Positions 23,142 to 32,552 of a stretch of 64,000 bases of DNA are shown here, one piece after another. The notes below the pieces were generated by a model, which worked only from the letters and a program-made list of their open reading frames with translations, had not been told where the DNA came from and did no database searches. Numbering within the stretch: position 1 is the stretch's first letter; every line of letters begins with the position of its first letter. The position numbers were made by a program, and so were the translations under genes. Location of the stretch: positions 20,265,146-20,329,145 of the forward strand of contig OY720348.1 of assembly GCA_963082975.1 (NCBI GenBank), in the 5' to 3' direction. This DNA comes from Labia minor. Its lineage: Eukaryota > Arthropoda > Insecta > Dermaptera > Spongiphoridae.

Positions 23142-23145
23142 ACGG
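23142..23145. repeat. Target-site duplication, left flank of the gypsy-like element
   Basis: ACGG before the LTR start TGTAAGGGG; the same four bases follow the element at 27364-27367. Removing the element restores TTTTACGGGAAAATT, a normal monomer. Four base pairs is usual for gypsy elements. Confidence 0.92.
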
Positions 23146-23258
23146 TGTAAGGGGAGGGCCACGTTGGGTGCCAATTTGTAAGGGGGGGGACCACGTTGGG
23201 TGCCAATTTGTAAGGGGAGGGGGTGGGGAAAACAGAGCCCCGACGTTGGGCGTCAATT
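23146..23258 (-). repeat. Tandem LTR-end/primer-binding-site units in the 3' LTR
   Basis: Three consecutive units start TGTAAGGGG at 23146, 23177 and 23209 (31, 32 and 50 bp), and a fourth degenerate one starts at 23259. Each ends ACGTTGGGYGYCAATT. In element orientation each unit is a CCTTACA LTR terminus followed by AAT and a primer-site-like TGRCRCCCAACGT. The 50-bp unit also includes GGGGTGGGGAAAACAG, which is leader sequence found after the real primer site at 26509-26525. Confidence 0.88.
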
Positions 23259-23620
23259 TGTAAGGGGGGAAGCCCACAGTGGATGCCAACAGGCCCCTTA
23301 CAAGGAGGAGGGAAGAAGGGGGAGAGAAGGGAGGGAAAATGTGATAGAAGAGAGAAGAGGGGAAATGGGAGAGGGAAAAAATGGATCTTATGTGGAGAGG
23401 GAAAAAAAGGAGTTTAAGGTCTCCACAGGTAAACAGGTGGATATCTTCTTGAAGGGGGAAAATATTACCCGCAGCTGCAGAGAACAAACTACCTTTCCTC
23501 CAATGGTCCAGCAGAGATGAAGGTTAAATGGGCGCCATGCTATACTCAGAGGTAAAGCAGATTTTAATGAGACTGGTCAATAAGGATGTAGTTTAAGTTA
23601 AATTGAAAAACGGTTGTTTA

Positions 23621-23728
23621 AAAGAAAATGTATAATTATAAGAAATATTATATTACTTCTCCACCATGGGAGTCAAAGAAAATGTATAATTATAAGAAAT
23701 GTTATATTACTTCTCCACCATGGGAGTC
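23621..23728 (-). repeat. 54-bp tandem duplication inside the 3' LTR
   Basis: Two adjacent 54-bp units (23621-23674, 23675-23728), each from AAAGAAAATGTATAATTATA to CCACCATGGGAGTC, differing at one base (AAATATTA against AAATGTTA). The same pair is in the other LTR. Such internal LTR duplications often hold enhancer-like sequence; no specific factor is identified. Confidence 0.9.
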
Positions 23729-23962
23729 ACAAAGGATCCATCCAACATGGAGGATCATCAAAACACGTCTTTACATAAAGAACGCGGAGACAGGATAACA
23801 CGTCTTTACACAAAGAAGGTTAGCATCTGACTAACTATATAATGCCAAGTCACCAACCGCGCGGAGGGCAGTTGGACTCCCCCAGACGTTGCCATTCAGT
23901 CATGCAACAGCGCCTGGGGTGACTTTGTCATATTTATATATAACAAATATACATTCGTTACA

Positions 23963-23974
23963 TCCTCCCCCTCT
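23963..23974 (-). other. Polypurine tract of the gypsy-like element
   Basis: The minus strand reads AGAGGGGGAGGA directly before the 3' LTR start TGTAACG. It is the expected plus-strand primer position and confirms minus orientation. Confidence 0.88.
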
Positions 23975-24305
23975 GACTCCTGAAGAAGTCCCAACGAAGG
24001 AGTCAGAAAAAGAGAAAAGCGAAAAACAATATTTAATAATACAACAAAAAAAAAATTCATAAAGATTAAAGACAAAGATATAATAATTCTTAATACTTAA
24101 CTAAAAAAATGGATAATACATAAGTTCACAAAAATTTAAGAAAAACACATAATAATCTTAATACTTAATTAAACAATTAATAATATAAAAAAAGTTCACA
24201 AAAATCAAATAAAAATATACAATAGTTCTTAATAATTAATTAAACAATTAATAATATAAAAAAGTTCACAAAAATCAAAGAAAAATATACAATAGTTCTT
24301 AATAA
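23975..24305 (-). other. 3' untranslated region of the gypsy-like element, with 70-bp tandem repeats
   Basis: Non-coding and A/T-rich. AGTTCACAAAAAT recurs at 24123, 24193 and 24263, a 70-bp period. Each unit also contains ATACAATAGTTCTTAATAAT or a close form, and AATTAAACAATTAATAATAT. The last unit runs to the gag-protease stop codon, so the ORF terminus borders the repeat. Nearer the polypurine tract there is GACTCCTGAAGAAGTC, an inverted-repeat-like stretch. Confidence 0.8.
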
Positions 24306-26066
24306 TTAATTAGAGTCACCCTTTCGAGGTCGACCTCTCTTTTTAGGAATATATCTCCTATACCAAGAGCAAGTTTGTATAGGAAATGACAATTGTTGAA
24401 GATTTTTATCATTGCAATTCTTATTTTTTAATTGCTTAGATTCGATTCTTTCATTTATAACTTTCAAATTATTTGCGAATCTCTTTAGATAAGTGGTGAT
24501 TTCTGGGACGAAGTTGTCATTGTAAATCACCTGTCCATTTATGTGCTCACCAAAAGGTGTAGGCTCTCCCCCTGCAGTAAAGATATCATTGGATTCCTTC
24601 AATAAGGGATTCGATTTCTGCCTTTGACAGACGTTTAAAATCTTGTTATTACTTAAAATATCCGATAGATAATTAATTTTGTGAGGTTCAGAGGCGATAA
24701 GTGGTTCCTCTTTCTCAAAGGGGTATTTTAATTTCTTTCCATTATTAAAATACCACTGGTTTGAACAAAGATCAATAATTAATCTTGCTTGTTTTAAAAA
24801 ATCATTTCCCAATAAGGTTCTGGGGATTTTTTGATTTTGAAAAAACATCAGCCTGGTGGGCACTATTTTATTTTTAATATTTATAGGTAATTCAATTAAA
24901 TCTACTTGATGCTCTTGGATAGAGCCATCAGCTAAACTAATAGTTATTGATTTATTATAAAATGTAACATTTTTATTTTTTAAAATATTATATAATTTTT
25001 CACTCCCTATGGAATGAGAGGCACCAGAGTCAGCACATGCCGTACCCGTGGCATCGCCTATTTGAATGGGGAGGAGAGGGAGAAATCCTTTTTGTTCATT
25101 TGAAGATATTTTAATAGTATTAGTAAAATTAAAAGTAGGATCTACTTTATTAGTTTTTAATTGGAGATTGCAATCAGTGCATTTGGGCTTAATAGTACCT
25201 ATTTTCCCACATCCATAACATTTTTTTACATTTTTAAAAGGTTTCTCCATAGAAACGGTATCAGTGCCACGGGGGGCTACTTTATTTACAATTTTGCCAT
25301 CCGTATTTCGGAGGTTGTCATAATTTTCAAGTTTTTTTATTAATTCAAGAGGCTTATGTAATGTTTCCCATTCATCTAAAAAGTGCTCACGACATTGTGA
25401 TGACACGTGAGTTTTTAATTGATTTGTAATAATTAAATCCTTTAATGCCTCGAAGTTATTGATATTCAATTCCTTTATCCATGATTCAAAATGAACCAAT
25501 AAGCTATGATAGAAATCAGTCCACGTGTGAGTGGGACATTTTTTACTGTTGTAAAATAATTGACGCATCTTTTCTTTAGTGATTTTAAATCTTTGCATCA
25601 AAAGGGTTTTAATATAATTAAAATCCATTAAATTTTTATCCGATTCTCTATATAACAACCTTACTAGGTCTAAAGGGAGGGTTGTAGATAAATAAGATAC
25701 CCAATTTTCTTGAGGTATTTTAAAAAAATTCATCTGTCTTTCAAAGACCATTAAGTATGAATTAATATCATCATTTTTATTAAGTTTTGGGAGGCGATTG
25801 GCTAAATCTATTTGGGGAAAGGGGGCTCCTACAGGTGGAGGGTTTTGATGAGGTGAGTTAAGTCTAATTTTTTCTAACTCTAGCCTTTCAACTCTCTGTT
25901 CTATAATAGAATTGAGGATACCCTGAGCTATCTCATCATCAAAATCATCATGTGCTAATATAGCATCTTTAATTTGAATAATTTTCATTGAATTATTAAT
26001 TTCAATGCCCAATTCATCAGCCAAAACTATTAAATCCTCCTTACGTGCTCTAGTGAGGAAAGCCAT
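24306..26066 (-). CDS. Gypsy-type Gag-protease ORF fused to an integrase C-terminal remnant, 586 aa
   Basis: Would form the capsid and protease of a defective element. Residues 5-40 (RARKEDLIVLADELGI) look like the SAP-like helical start common in arthropod gypsy Gags. A capsid-like region spans about 90-250. A four-cysteine knuckle C283-C286-C296-C299 lacks the usual histidine, a form I recognise from arthropod elements. The aspartic protease has DSG at 346-348 and LLGNDFL near 418. Around 490-510 (DIFTAGGEPTPFGEHIN) it resembles the start of reverse transcriptase. Then at once comes NDNFVPEITTYLKRFANNL (516-534), which resembles an integrase C-terminal region. So RT, RNase H and integrase core were removed by an in-frame deletion near TPFGEHIN. 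The protein ends with a textbook AT-hook, KKRGRPRKG (575-583). The start ATG has a good context (AAGAAATGG). Domain identities are from memory of the families, and the junction position is inferred. Confidence 0.88.
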   Translation of the reverse strand: MAFLTRARKEDLIVLADELGIEINNSMKIIQIKDAILAHDDFDDEIAQGILNSIIEQRVERLELEKIRLNSPHQNPPPVGAPFPQIDLANRLPKLNKNDDINSYLMVFERQMNFFKIPQENWVSYLSTTLPLDLVRLLYRESDKNLMDFNYIKTLLMQRFKITKEKMRQLFYNSKKCPTHTWTDFYHSLLVHFESWIKELNINNFEALKDLIITNQLKTHVSSQCREHFLDEWETLHKPLELIKKLENYDNLRNTDGKIVNKVAPRGTDTVSMEKPFKNVKKCYGCGKIGTIKPKCTDCNLQLKTNKVDPTFNFTNTIKISSNEQKGFLPLLPIQIGDATGTACADSGASHSIGSEKLYNILKNKNVTFYNKSITISLADGSIQEHQVDLIELPINIKNKIVPTRLMFFQNQKIPRTLLGNDFLKQARLIIDLCSNQWYFNNGKKLKYPFEKEEPLIASEPHKINYLSDILSNNKILNVCQRQKSNPLLKESNDIFTAGGEPTPFGEHINGQVIYNDNFVPEITTYLKRFANNLKVINERIESKQLKNKNCNDKNLQQLSFPIQTCSWYRRYIPKKRGRPRKGDSN

Positions 26067-26525
26067 TTCTTAACAATAAATTATATACCACAATATACTA
26101 CTAATTATAATAATTAATTAATTGTATGTAAAAAAACTATAATATAAAAATAAAAATATATAAATTGAATATTAAATTAAATATAAATCCTAATAACTAA
26201 ATAATAAATAAATACAATGAAAGTAAAAATAAAAAATAATAATAATAATACAATATCAATGTAACTGAGAAAGAGAGAGAGAAAAAAAAAAAAAATTCAA
26301 TTCTCAAACAAAGTATAAATAATAGAAAGAAAGAAAGTTTGTTTTTTTTTTTTTTGAAAATAAAAAAAAAATCGTAGGTTTTAAAACCAAAAGAAAAAAA
26401 AATATATATAAATGTACTTAAGTGTGGTTGTTCCTTAGGGCGAGTGTCACCATATGGTTGATTAATATTCACAAATTATTTGCACTAATATCACTTATTG
26501 CCTTCACAGGGGTGGGGAAAACAGG
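26067..26525 (-). other. Leader of the gypsy-like element between primer site and gag
   Basis: About 460 bases with long A or T runs, AATAAT repeats and GAGAGA/AAAGAAAG purine runs. A 91-codon minus-strand open frame here is low-complexity Phe/Lys and starts upstream of gag. I do not regard it as a gene. The segment closest to the primer site (26509-26525, GGGGTGGGGAAAACAGG) is the one duplicated inside both LTRs. Confidence 0.75.
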
Positions 26526-26543
26526 CCTCGACGTTGGGCGTCA
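26526..26543 (-). other. Probable primer-binding site, tRNA-Lys-like but imperfect
   Basis: Three bases after the LTR the minus strand reads TGACGCCCAACGTCGAGG. As I recall the 3' end of an insect tRNA-Lys, the complement is TGGCGCCCAACGTGGGGC, so this fits at 12 of the first 13 positions and worse after that. The copy embedded in the third LTR repeat unit (CGTCGGGGCTC) fits the distal part better. Confidence 0.6.
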
Positions 26544-26546
26544 ATT

Positions 26547-26659
26547 TGTAAGGGGAGGGCCACGTTGGGTGCCAATTTGTAAGGGGGGGGACCACGTTGG
26601 GTGCCAATTTGTAAGGGGAGGGGGTGGGGAAAACAGAGCCCCGACGTTGGGCGTCAATT
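26547..26659 (-). repeat. Tandem LTR-end/primer-binding-site units in the 5' LTR
   Basis: Units start at 26547, 26578 and 26610, with a fourth degenerate start at 26660, as in the other LTR. The true leader at 26509-26546 is a near copy of the 50-bp third unit. Counting it, the LTR-end/primer-site junction occurs four times in a row. Confidence 0.88.
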
Positions 26660-27021
26660 TGTAAGGGGGGAGGCCCACAGTGGATGCCAACAGGCCCCTT
26701 ACAAGGAGGAGGGAAGAAGGGGGAGAGAAGGGAGGGAAAATGTGATAGAAGAGAGAAGAGGGGAAATGGGAGAGGGAAAAAATGGATCTTATGTGGAGAG
26801 GGAAAAAAAGGAGTTTAAGGTCTCCACAGGTAAACAGGTGGATATCTTCTTGAAGGGGGAAAATATTACCCGCAGCTGCAGAGAACAAACTACCTTTCCT
26901 CCAATGGTCCAGCAGAGATGAAGGTTAAATGGGCGCCATGCTATACTCAGAGGTAAAGCAGATTTTAATGAGACTGGTCAATAAGGATGTAGTTTAAGTT
27001 AAATTGAAAAACGGTTGTTTA

Positions 27022-27129
27022 AAAGAAAATGTATAATTATAAGAAATATTATATTACTTCTCCACCATGGGAGTCAAAGAAAATGTATAATTATAAGAAA
27101 TGTTATATTACTTCTCCACCATGGGAGTC
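27022..27129 (-). repeat. 54-bp tandem duplication inside the 5' LTR
   Basis: Same two units as at 23621-23728, at the constant LTR offset. Confidence 0.9.
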
Positions 27130-27363
27130 ACAAAGGATCCATCCAACATGGAGGATCATCAAAACACGTCTTTACATAAAGAACGCGGAGACAGGATAAC
27201 ACGTCTTTACACAAAGAAGGTTAGCATCTGACTAACTATATAATGCCAAGTCACCAACCGCGCGGAGGGCAGTTGGACTCCCCCAGACGTTGCCATTCAG
27301 TCATGCAACAGCGCCTGGGGTGACTTTGTCATATTTATATATAACAAATATACATTCGTTACA

Positions 27364-27367
27364 ACGG
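27364..27367. repeat. Target-site duplication, right flank of the gypsy-like element
   Basis: ACGG, matching 23142-23145; satellite resumes as ACGGGAAAATTAAAAAATG. Confidence 0.92.
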
Positions 27368-29064
27368 GAAAATTAAAAAATGAAATTTTTAAAAATAAAT
27401 AATAAATTCGTTCATTTTACATCATAAAAATATTAAAAAAATATATTATTCATATTTCTTACTAAAAATTATTTTTTTATGCCGAAAACCTAGGGTCATC
27501 CTACGATGACCTTTCATAAATTTTACGGGAAAATTAAAAAATGAAATTTTTAAAAATAAATAATAAATTCGTTCATTTTACATCATAAAAATATTAAAAT
27601 AATATATTATTGATATTTCTGATGAAAAATTATTTTTTTATGCCGAAAACCTAGGGTCATCCTACGATGACCTTTCATAATTTTTACGAGAAAATTAAAA
27701 AATGAAATTTTTAAAAATAAATAATAAATTCGTTCATTTTACATCATAAAAATATTAAAAAAATATATTATTCATATTTCTTACTAAAAATTATTTTTTT
27801 ATGCCGAAAACCTAGGGTCATCCTACGATGACCTTTCATAATTTTTACGGTAAAATTAAAAAATGAAATTTTTAAAAATAAATAATAAATTCGTAATAAA
27901 TTTATTCATATTTCTTACTAAAAATTATTTTTTTATGCCGAAAACCTAGGGTCATCCTACGATGACCTTTCATAAATTTTACGGGAAAATTAAAAAATGA
28001 AATTTTTAAAAATAAATAATAAATTCGTTCATTTTACATCATAAAAATATTAAAAAAATATATTATTGATATTTCTTACTAAAAATTATTTTTTTATGCC
28101 GAAAACCTAGGGTCATCCTACGATGACCTTTCATAATTTTTACGGTAAAATTAAAAAATGAAATTTTTAAAAATAAATAATAAATTCGTTCATTTTACAT
28201 CATAAAAATATTAAAAAAATATATTATTCATATTTCTTACTAAAAATTATTTTTTTATGCCGAAAACCTAGGGTCATCCTAGGATGACCTTTCATAAATT
28301 TTACGGGAAAATTAATAAATGAAATTTTTAAAAATAAATAATAAATTCGTTCATTTTAAATCATAAAAATATTAAAAAAATATATTATTGATATTTCTAA
28401 TTAATAATTATTTTTTTATGCCGAAAACCTAGGGTCATCCTACGATGACCTTTCATAATTTTTACGGAAAAATTAAAAAATGAAATTTTTAAAAATAAAT
28501 AATAAATTCGTTCATTTTACATCATAAAAATATTAAAAAAATATATTATTCATATTTCTTACTAAAAATTATTTTTTTATGCCGAAAACCTAGGGTCATC
28601 CTACGATGACCTTTCATAAATTTTACGGGAAAATTAAAAAATGAAATTTTTAAAAATAAATAATAAATTCGTTCATTTTACATCATAAAAATATTAAAAA
28701 AATATATTATTGATATTTCTGATGAATAATTATTTTTTTATGCCGAAAACCTAGGGTCATCCTACGATGACCTTTCATAATTTTTACGGGAAAATTAAAA
28801 AATGAAATTTTTAAAAATAAATAATAAATTCGTTCATTTTACATCATAAAAATATTAAAAAAATATATTATTCATATTTCTTACTAAAAATTATTTTTTT
28901 ATGCCGAAAACCTAGGGTCATCCTACGATGACCTTTGATAAATTTTACGGGAAAATTAAAAAATGAAATTTTTAAAAATAAATAATAAATTCGTTCATTT
29001 TACATCATAAAAATATTAAAAAAATATATTATTGATATTTCTGATGAATAATTATTTTTTTATG

Positions 29065-30808
29065 CCCAAAACCTAGGGTCATCCTACGATGACCTTTCAT
29101 AATTTTTACGGGAAAATTAAAAAATGAAATTTTTAAAAATAAATAATAAATTCGTTCATTTTACATCATAAAAATATTAAAAAAATATATTATTCATATT
29201 TCTTACTAAAAATTATTTTTTTATGCCGAAAACCTAGGGTCATCCTACGATGACCTTTCATAAATTTTACGGGAAAATTAAAAAATGAAATTTTTAAAAA
29301 TAAATAATAAATTCGTTCATTTTACATCATAAAAATATTAAAAAAATATATTATTCATATTTCTTACTAAAAATTATTTTTTTATGCCGAAAACCTAGGG
29401 TCATCCTACGATGACCTTTCATAAATTTTACGGGAAAATTAAAAAATGAAATTTTTAAAAATAAATAATAAATTCGTAATAAATTTATTCATATTTCTTA
29501 CTAAAAATTATTTTTTTATGCCGAAAACCTAGGGTCATCCTACGATGACCTTTCATAATTTTTACGGTAAAATTAAAAAATGAAATTTTTAAAAATAAAT
29601 AATAAATTCGTTCATTTTACATCATAAAAATATTAAAAAAATATATTATTCATATTTCTTACTAAAAATTATTTTTTTATGCCGAAAACCTAGGGTCATC
29701 CTACGATGACCTTTCATAAATTTTACGGGAAAATTAAAAAATTAAATTTTTAAAAATAAATAATAAATTCGTATTTTACATCATAAAAATATTAAAAAAA
29801 TATATTATTCATATTTCTTACTAAAAATTATTTTTTTATGCCGAAAACCTAGGGTCATCCTACGATGACCTTTCATAAATTTTACGGGAAAATTAAAAAA
29901 TGAAATTTTTAAAAATAAATAATAAATTCGTTCATTTTACATCATAAAAATATTAAAAAAAATATATTATTGATATTTCTGATGAATAATTATTTTTTTA
30001 TGCCGAAAACCTAGGGTCATCCTACGATGACCTTTCATAATTTTTACGGGAAAATTAAAAAAATCAAATTTTTAAAAATAAATAATAAATTCGTTAATTT
30101 TACATCATAAAAATAATAAAAACATATATTATTCATATTTCTTACTAAAAATTATTTTTTTATGCCGAAAACCTAGGGTCATCCTACGATGACCTTTGAT
30201 AAATTTTACGGGAAAATTAAAAAATGAAATTTTTAAAAATAAATAATAAATTCGTTCATTTTACATCATAAAAATATTAAAAAAATATATTATTGATATT
30301 TCTGATGAATAATTATTTTTTTATGCCGAAAACCTAGGGTCATCCTACGATGACCTTTCATAATTTTTACGGGAAAATTAAAAAATTAAATTTTTAAAAA
30401 TAAATAATAAATTCGTTCATTTTACATCATAAAAATATTAAAAAAATATATTATTGATATTTCTGATGAATAATTATTTTTTTATGCCCAAAACCTAGGG
30501 TCATCCTACGATGACCTTTCATAATTTTTACGGGAAAATTAAAAAATGAAATTTTTAAAAATAAATAATAAATTCGTTCATTTTACATCATAAAAATATT
30601 AAAAAAATATATTATTCATATTTCTTACTAAAAATTATTTTTTTATGCCGAAAACCTAGGGTCATCCTACGATGACCTTTGATAAATTTTACGGGAAAAT
30701 TAAAAAATGAAATTTTTAAAAATAAATAATAAATTCGTTCATTTTACATCATAAAAATATTAAAAAAATATATTATTGATATTTCTGATGAATAATTATT
30801 TTTTTATG
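29065..30808 (+). repeat. 1744-bp higher-order repeat, copy 1
   Basis: Markers at +1744: TGCCCAAAACC at 29065/30809, 30487/32231 and (as a mutated TTCCCAAATCC) 30809/32553; CGTAATAAATTT at 29475/31219; AATCAAATTTTT near 30063/31807. The limits are anchored on the first marker because the true unit start is arbitrary. Confidence 0.87.
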
Positions 30809-32552
30809 CCCAAAACCTAGGGTCATCCTACGATGACCTTTCATAATTTTTACGGGAAAATTAAAAAATGAAATTTTTAAAAATAAATAATAAATTCGTT
30901 CATTTTACATCATAAAAATATTAAAAAAATATATTATTCATATTTCTTACTAAAAATTATTTTTTTATGCCGAAAACCTAGGGTCATCCTACGATGACCT
31001 TTCATAAATTTTACGGGAAAATTAAAAAATGAAATTTTTAAAAATAAATAATAAATTCGTTCATTTTACATCATAAAAATATTAAAAAAATATATTATTC
31101 ATATTTCTTACTAAAAATTATTTTTTTATGCCGAAAACCTAGGGTCATCCTACGATGACCTTTCATAAATTTTACGGGAAAATTAAAAAATGAAATTTTT
31201 AAAAATAAATAATAAATTCGTAATAAATTTATTCATATTTCTTACTAAAAATTATTTTTTTATGCCGAAAACCTAGGGTCATCCTACGATGACCTTTCAT
31301 AATTTTTACGGTAAAATTAAAAAATGAAATTTTTAAAAATAAATAATAAATTCGTTCATTTTACATCATAAAAATATTAAAAAAATATATTATTCATATT
31401 TCTTACTAAAAATTATTTTTTTATGCCGAAAACCTAGGGTCATCCTACGATGACCTTTCATAAATTTTACGGGAAAATTAAAAAATTAAATTTTTAAAAA
31501 TAAATAATAAATTCGTATTTTACATCATAAAAATATTAAAAAAATATATTATTCATATTTCTTACTAAAAATTATTTTTTTATGCCGAAAACCTAGGGTC
31601 ATCCTACGATGACCTTTCATAAATTTTACGGGAAAATTAAAAAATGAAATTTTTAAAAATAAATAATAAATTCGTTCATTTTACATCATAAAAATATTAA
31701 AAAAAATATATTATTGATATTTCTGATGAATAATTATTTTTTTATGCCGAAAACCTAGGGTCATCCTACGATGACCTTTCATAATTTTTACGGGAAAATT
31801 AAAAAAATCAAATTTTTAAAAATAAATAATAAATTCGTTAATTTTACATCATAAAAATAATAAAAACATATATTATTCATATTTCTTACTAAAAATTATT
31901 TTTTTATGCCGAAAACCTAGGGTCATCCTACGATGACCTTTGATAAATTTTACGGGAAAATTAAAAAATGAAATTTTTAAAAATAAATAATAAATTCGTT
32001 CATTTTACATCATAAAAATATTAAAAAAATATATTATTGATATTTCTGATGAATAATTATTTTTTTATGCCGAAAACCTAGGGTCATCCTACGATGACCT
32101 TTCATAATTTTTACGGGAAAATTAAAAAATTAAATTTTTAAAAATAAATAATAAATTCGTTCATTTTACATCATAAAAATATTAAAAAAATATATTATTG
32201 ATATTTCTGATGAATAATTATTTTTTTATGCCCAAAACCTAGGGTCATCCTACGATGACCTTTCATAATTTTTACGGGAAAATTAAAAAATGAAATTTTT
32301 AAAAATAAATAATAAATTCGTTCATTGTACATCATAAAAATATTAAAAAAATATATTATTCATATTTCTTACTAAAAATTATTTTTTTATGCTGAAAACC
32401 TAGGGTCATCCTACGATGACCTTTGATAAATTTTACGGGAAAATTAAAAAATGAAATTTTTAAAAATAAATAATAAATTCGTTCATTTTACATCATAAAA
32501 ATATTAAAAAAATATATTATTGATATTTCTGATGAATAATTATTTTTTTATT
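30809..32552 (+). repeat. 1744-bp higher-order repeat, copy 2
   Basis: Partner of 29065-30808. In the next partial copy one monomer is missing, because CGTAATAAATTT then recurs after 1583 bp, which is 1744 minus 161. Confidence 0.85.

Larger units (their letters stand above)
12423..23145 (+). repeat. 161-bp AT-rich satellite array, block 2
   Basis: About 67 monomers in the same orientation and phase as block 1, so the copia insertion splits one array. Variants enriched here are CCTATGGTCAT, GGGTCTTCC, GATGATTTTTC, TTAATACGGG, CGTTCAGTTTAC and the hairpin-less 135-bp monomers. These recur in a fixed order as higher-order repeats. No ORF or RNA gene is visible. The last monomer before the gypsy-like insertion has a CTACAATGACC change I did not see elsewhere. 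Confidence 0.97.
23146..23962 (-). repeat. 3' LTR of the gypsy-like element (817 bp)
   Basis: Starts TGTAAGGGG and ends CATTCGTTACA on the plus strand. In element orientation it opens TGTAACGAATG, has a TATA-like TTATATATAAATATG within the first 40 bases, and ends in a G/C-rich segment with repeated CCCAACGT blocks ending CCTTACA. Base composition contrasts sharply with the satellite. Two overlapping 106- and 115-codon open frames here are by-products of this G-rich repeat and recur in the other LTR. Confidence 0.93.
23146..27363 (-). mobile_element. Internally deleted gypsy-like LTR retrotransposon, minus strand
   Basis: A 4218-bp element with two 817-bp LTRs differing at one position that I see (A against G near 23271/26672), a 4-bp target duplication, a polypurine tract and a primer-binding region. 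The only gene is a 586-codon Gag-protease ORF that runs in frame into a short integrase C-terminal remnant. Reverse transcriptase, RNase H and the integrase catalytic core are absent, so it cannot copy or insert itself. The near-identical LTRs mean it was nevertheless mobilised recently, presumably by a full-length relative elsewhere. Confidence 0.93.
26547..27363 (-). repeat. 5' LTR of the gypsy-like element (817 bp)
   Basis: Same length as the 23146-23962 LTR at a constant offset of 3401 bp, with one substitution seen. The inner boundary is somewhat uncertain because the TTTGTAAGGGG junction is itself repeated. The 817-bp limit is set by the matching outer end of the other LTR. Confidence 0.92.

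Noticed and set aside
23140..23520. Overlapping open frames of 115 and 106 codons on opposite strands, repeated at 26541-26921
   Set aside because: They lie in the G-rich LTR repeats, occur in both LTRs, and are Pro/Ser- or Gly/Arg-rich low-complexity translations with no recognisable domain.
26197..26472. 91-codon minus-strand open frame upstream of the gypsy-like gag
   Set aside because: Phe/Lys low-complexity translation of A/T runs in the leader; no homology recognised.
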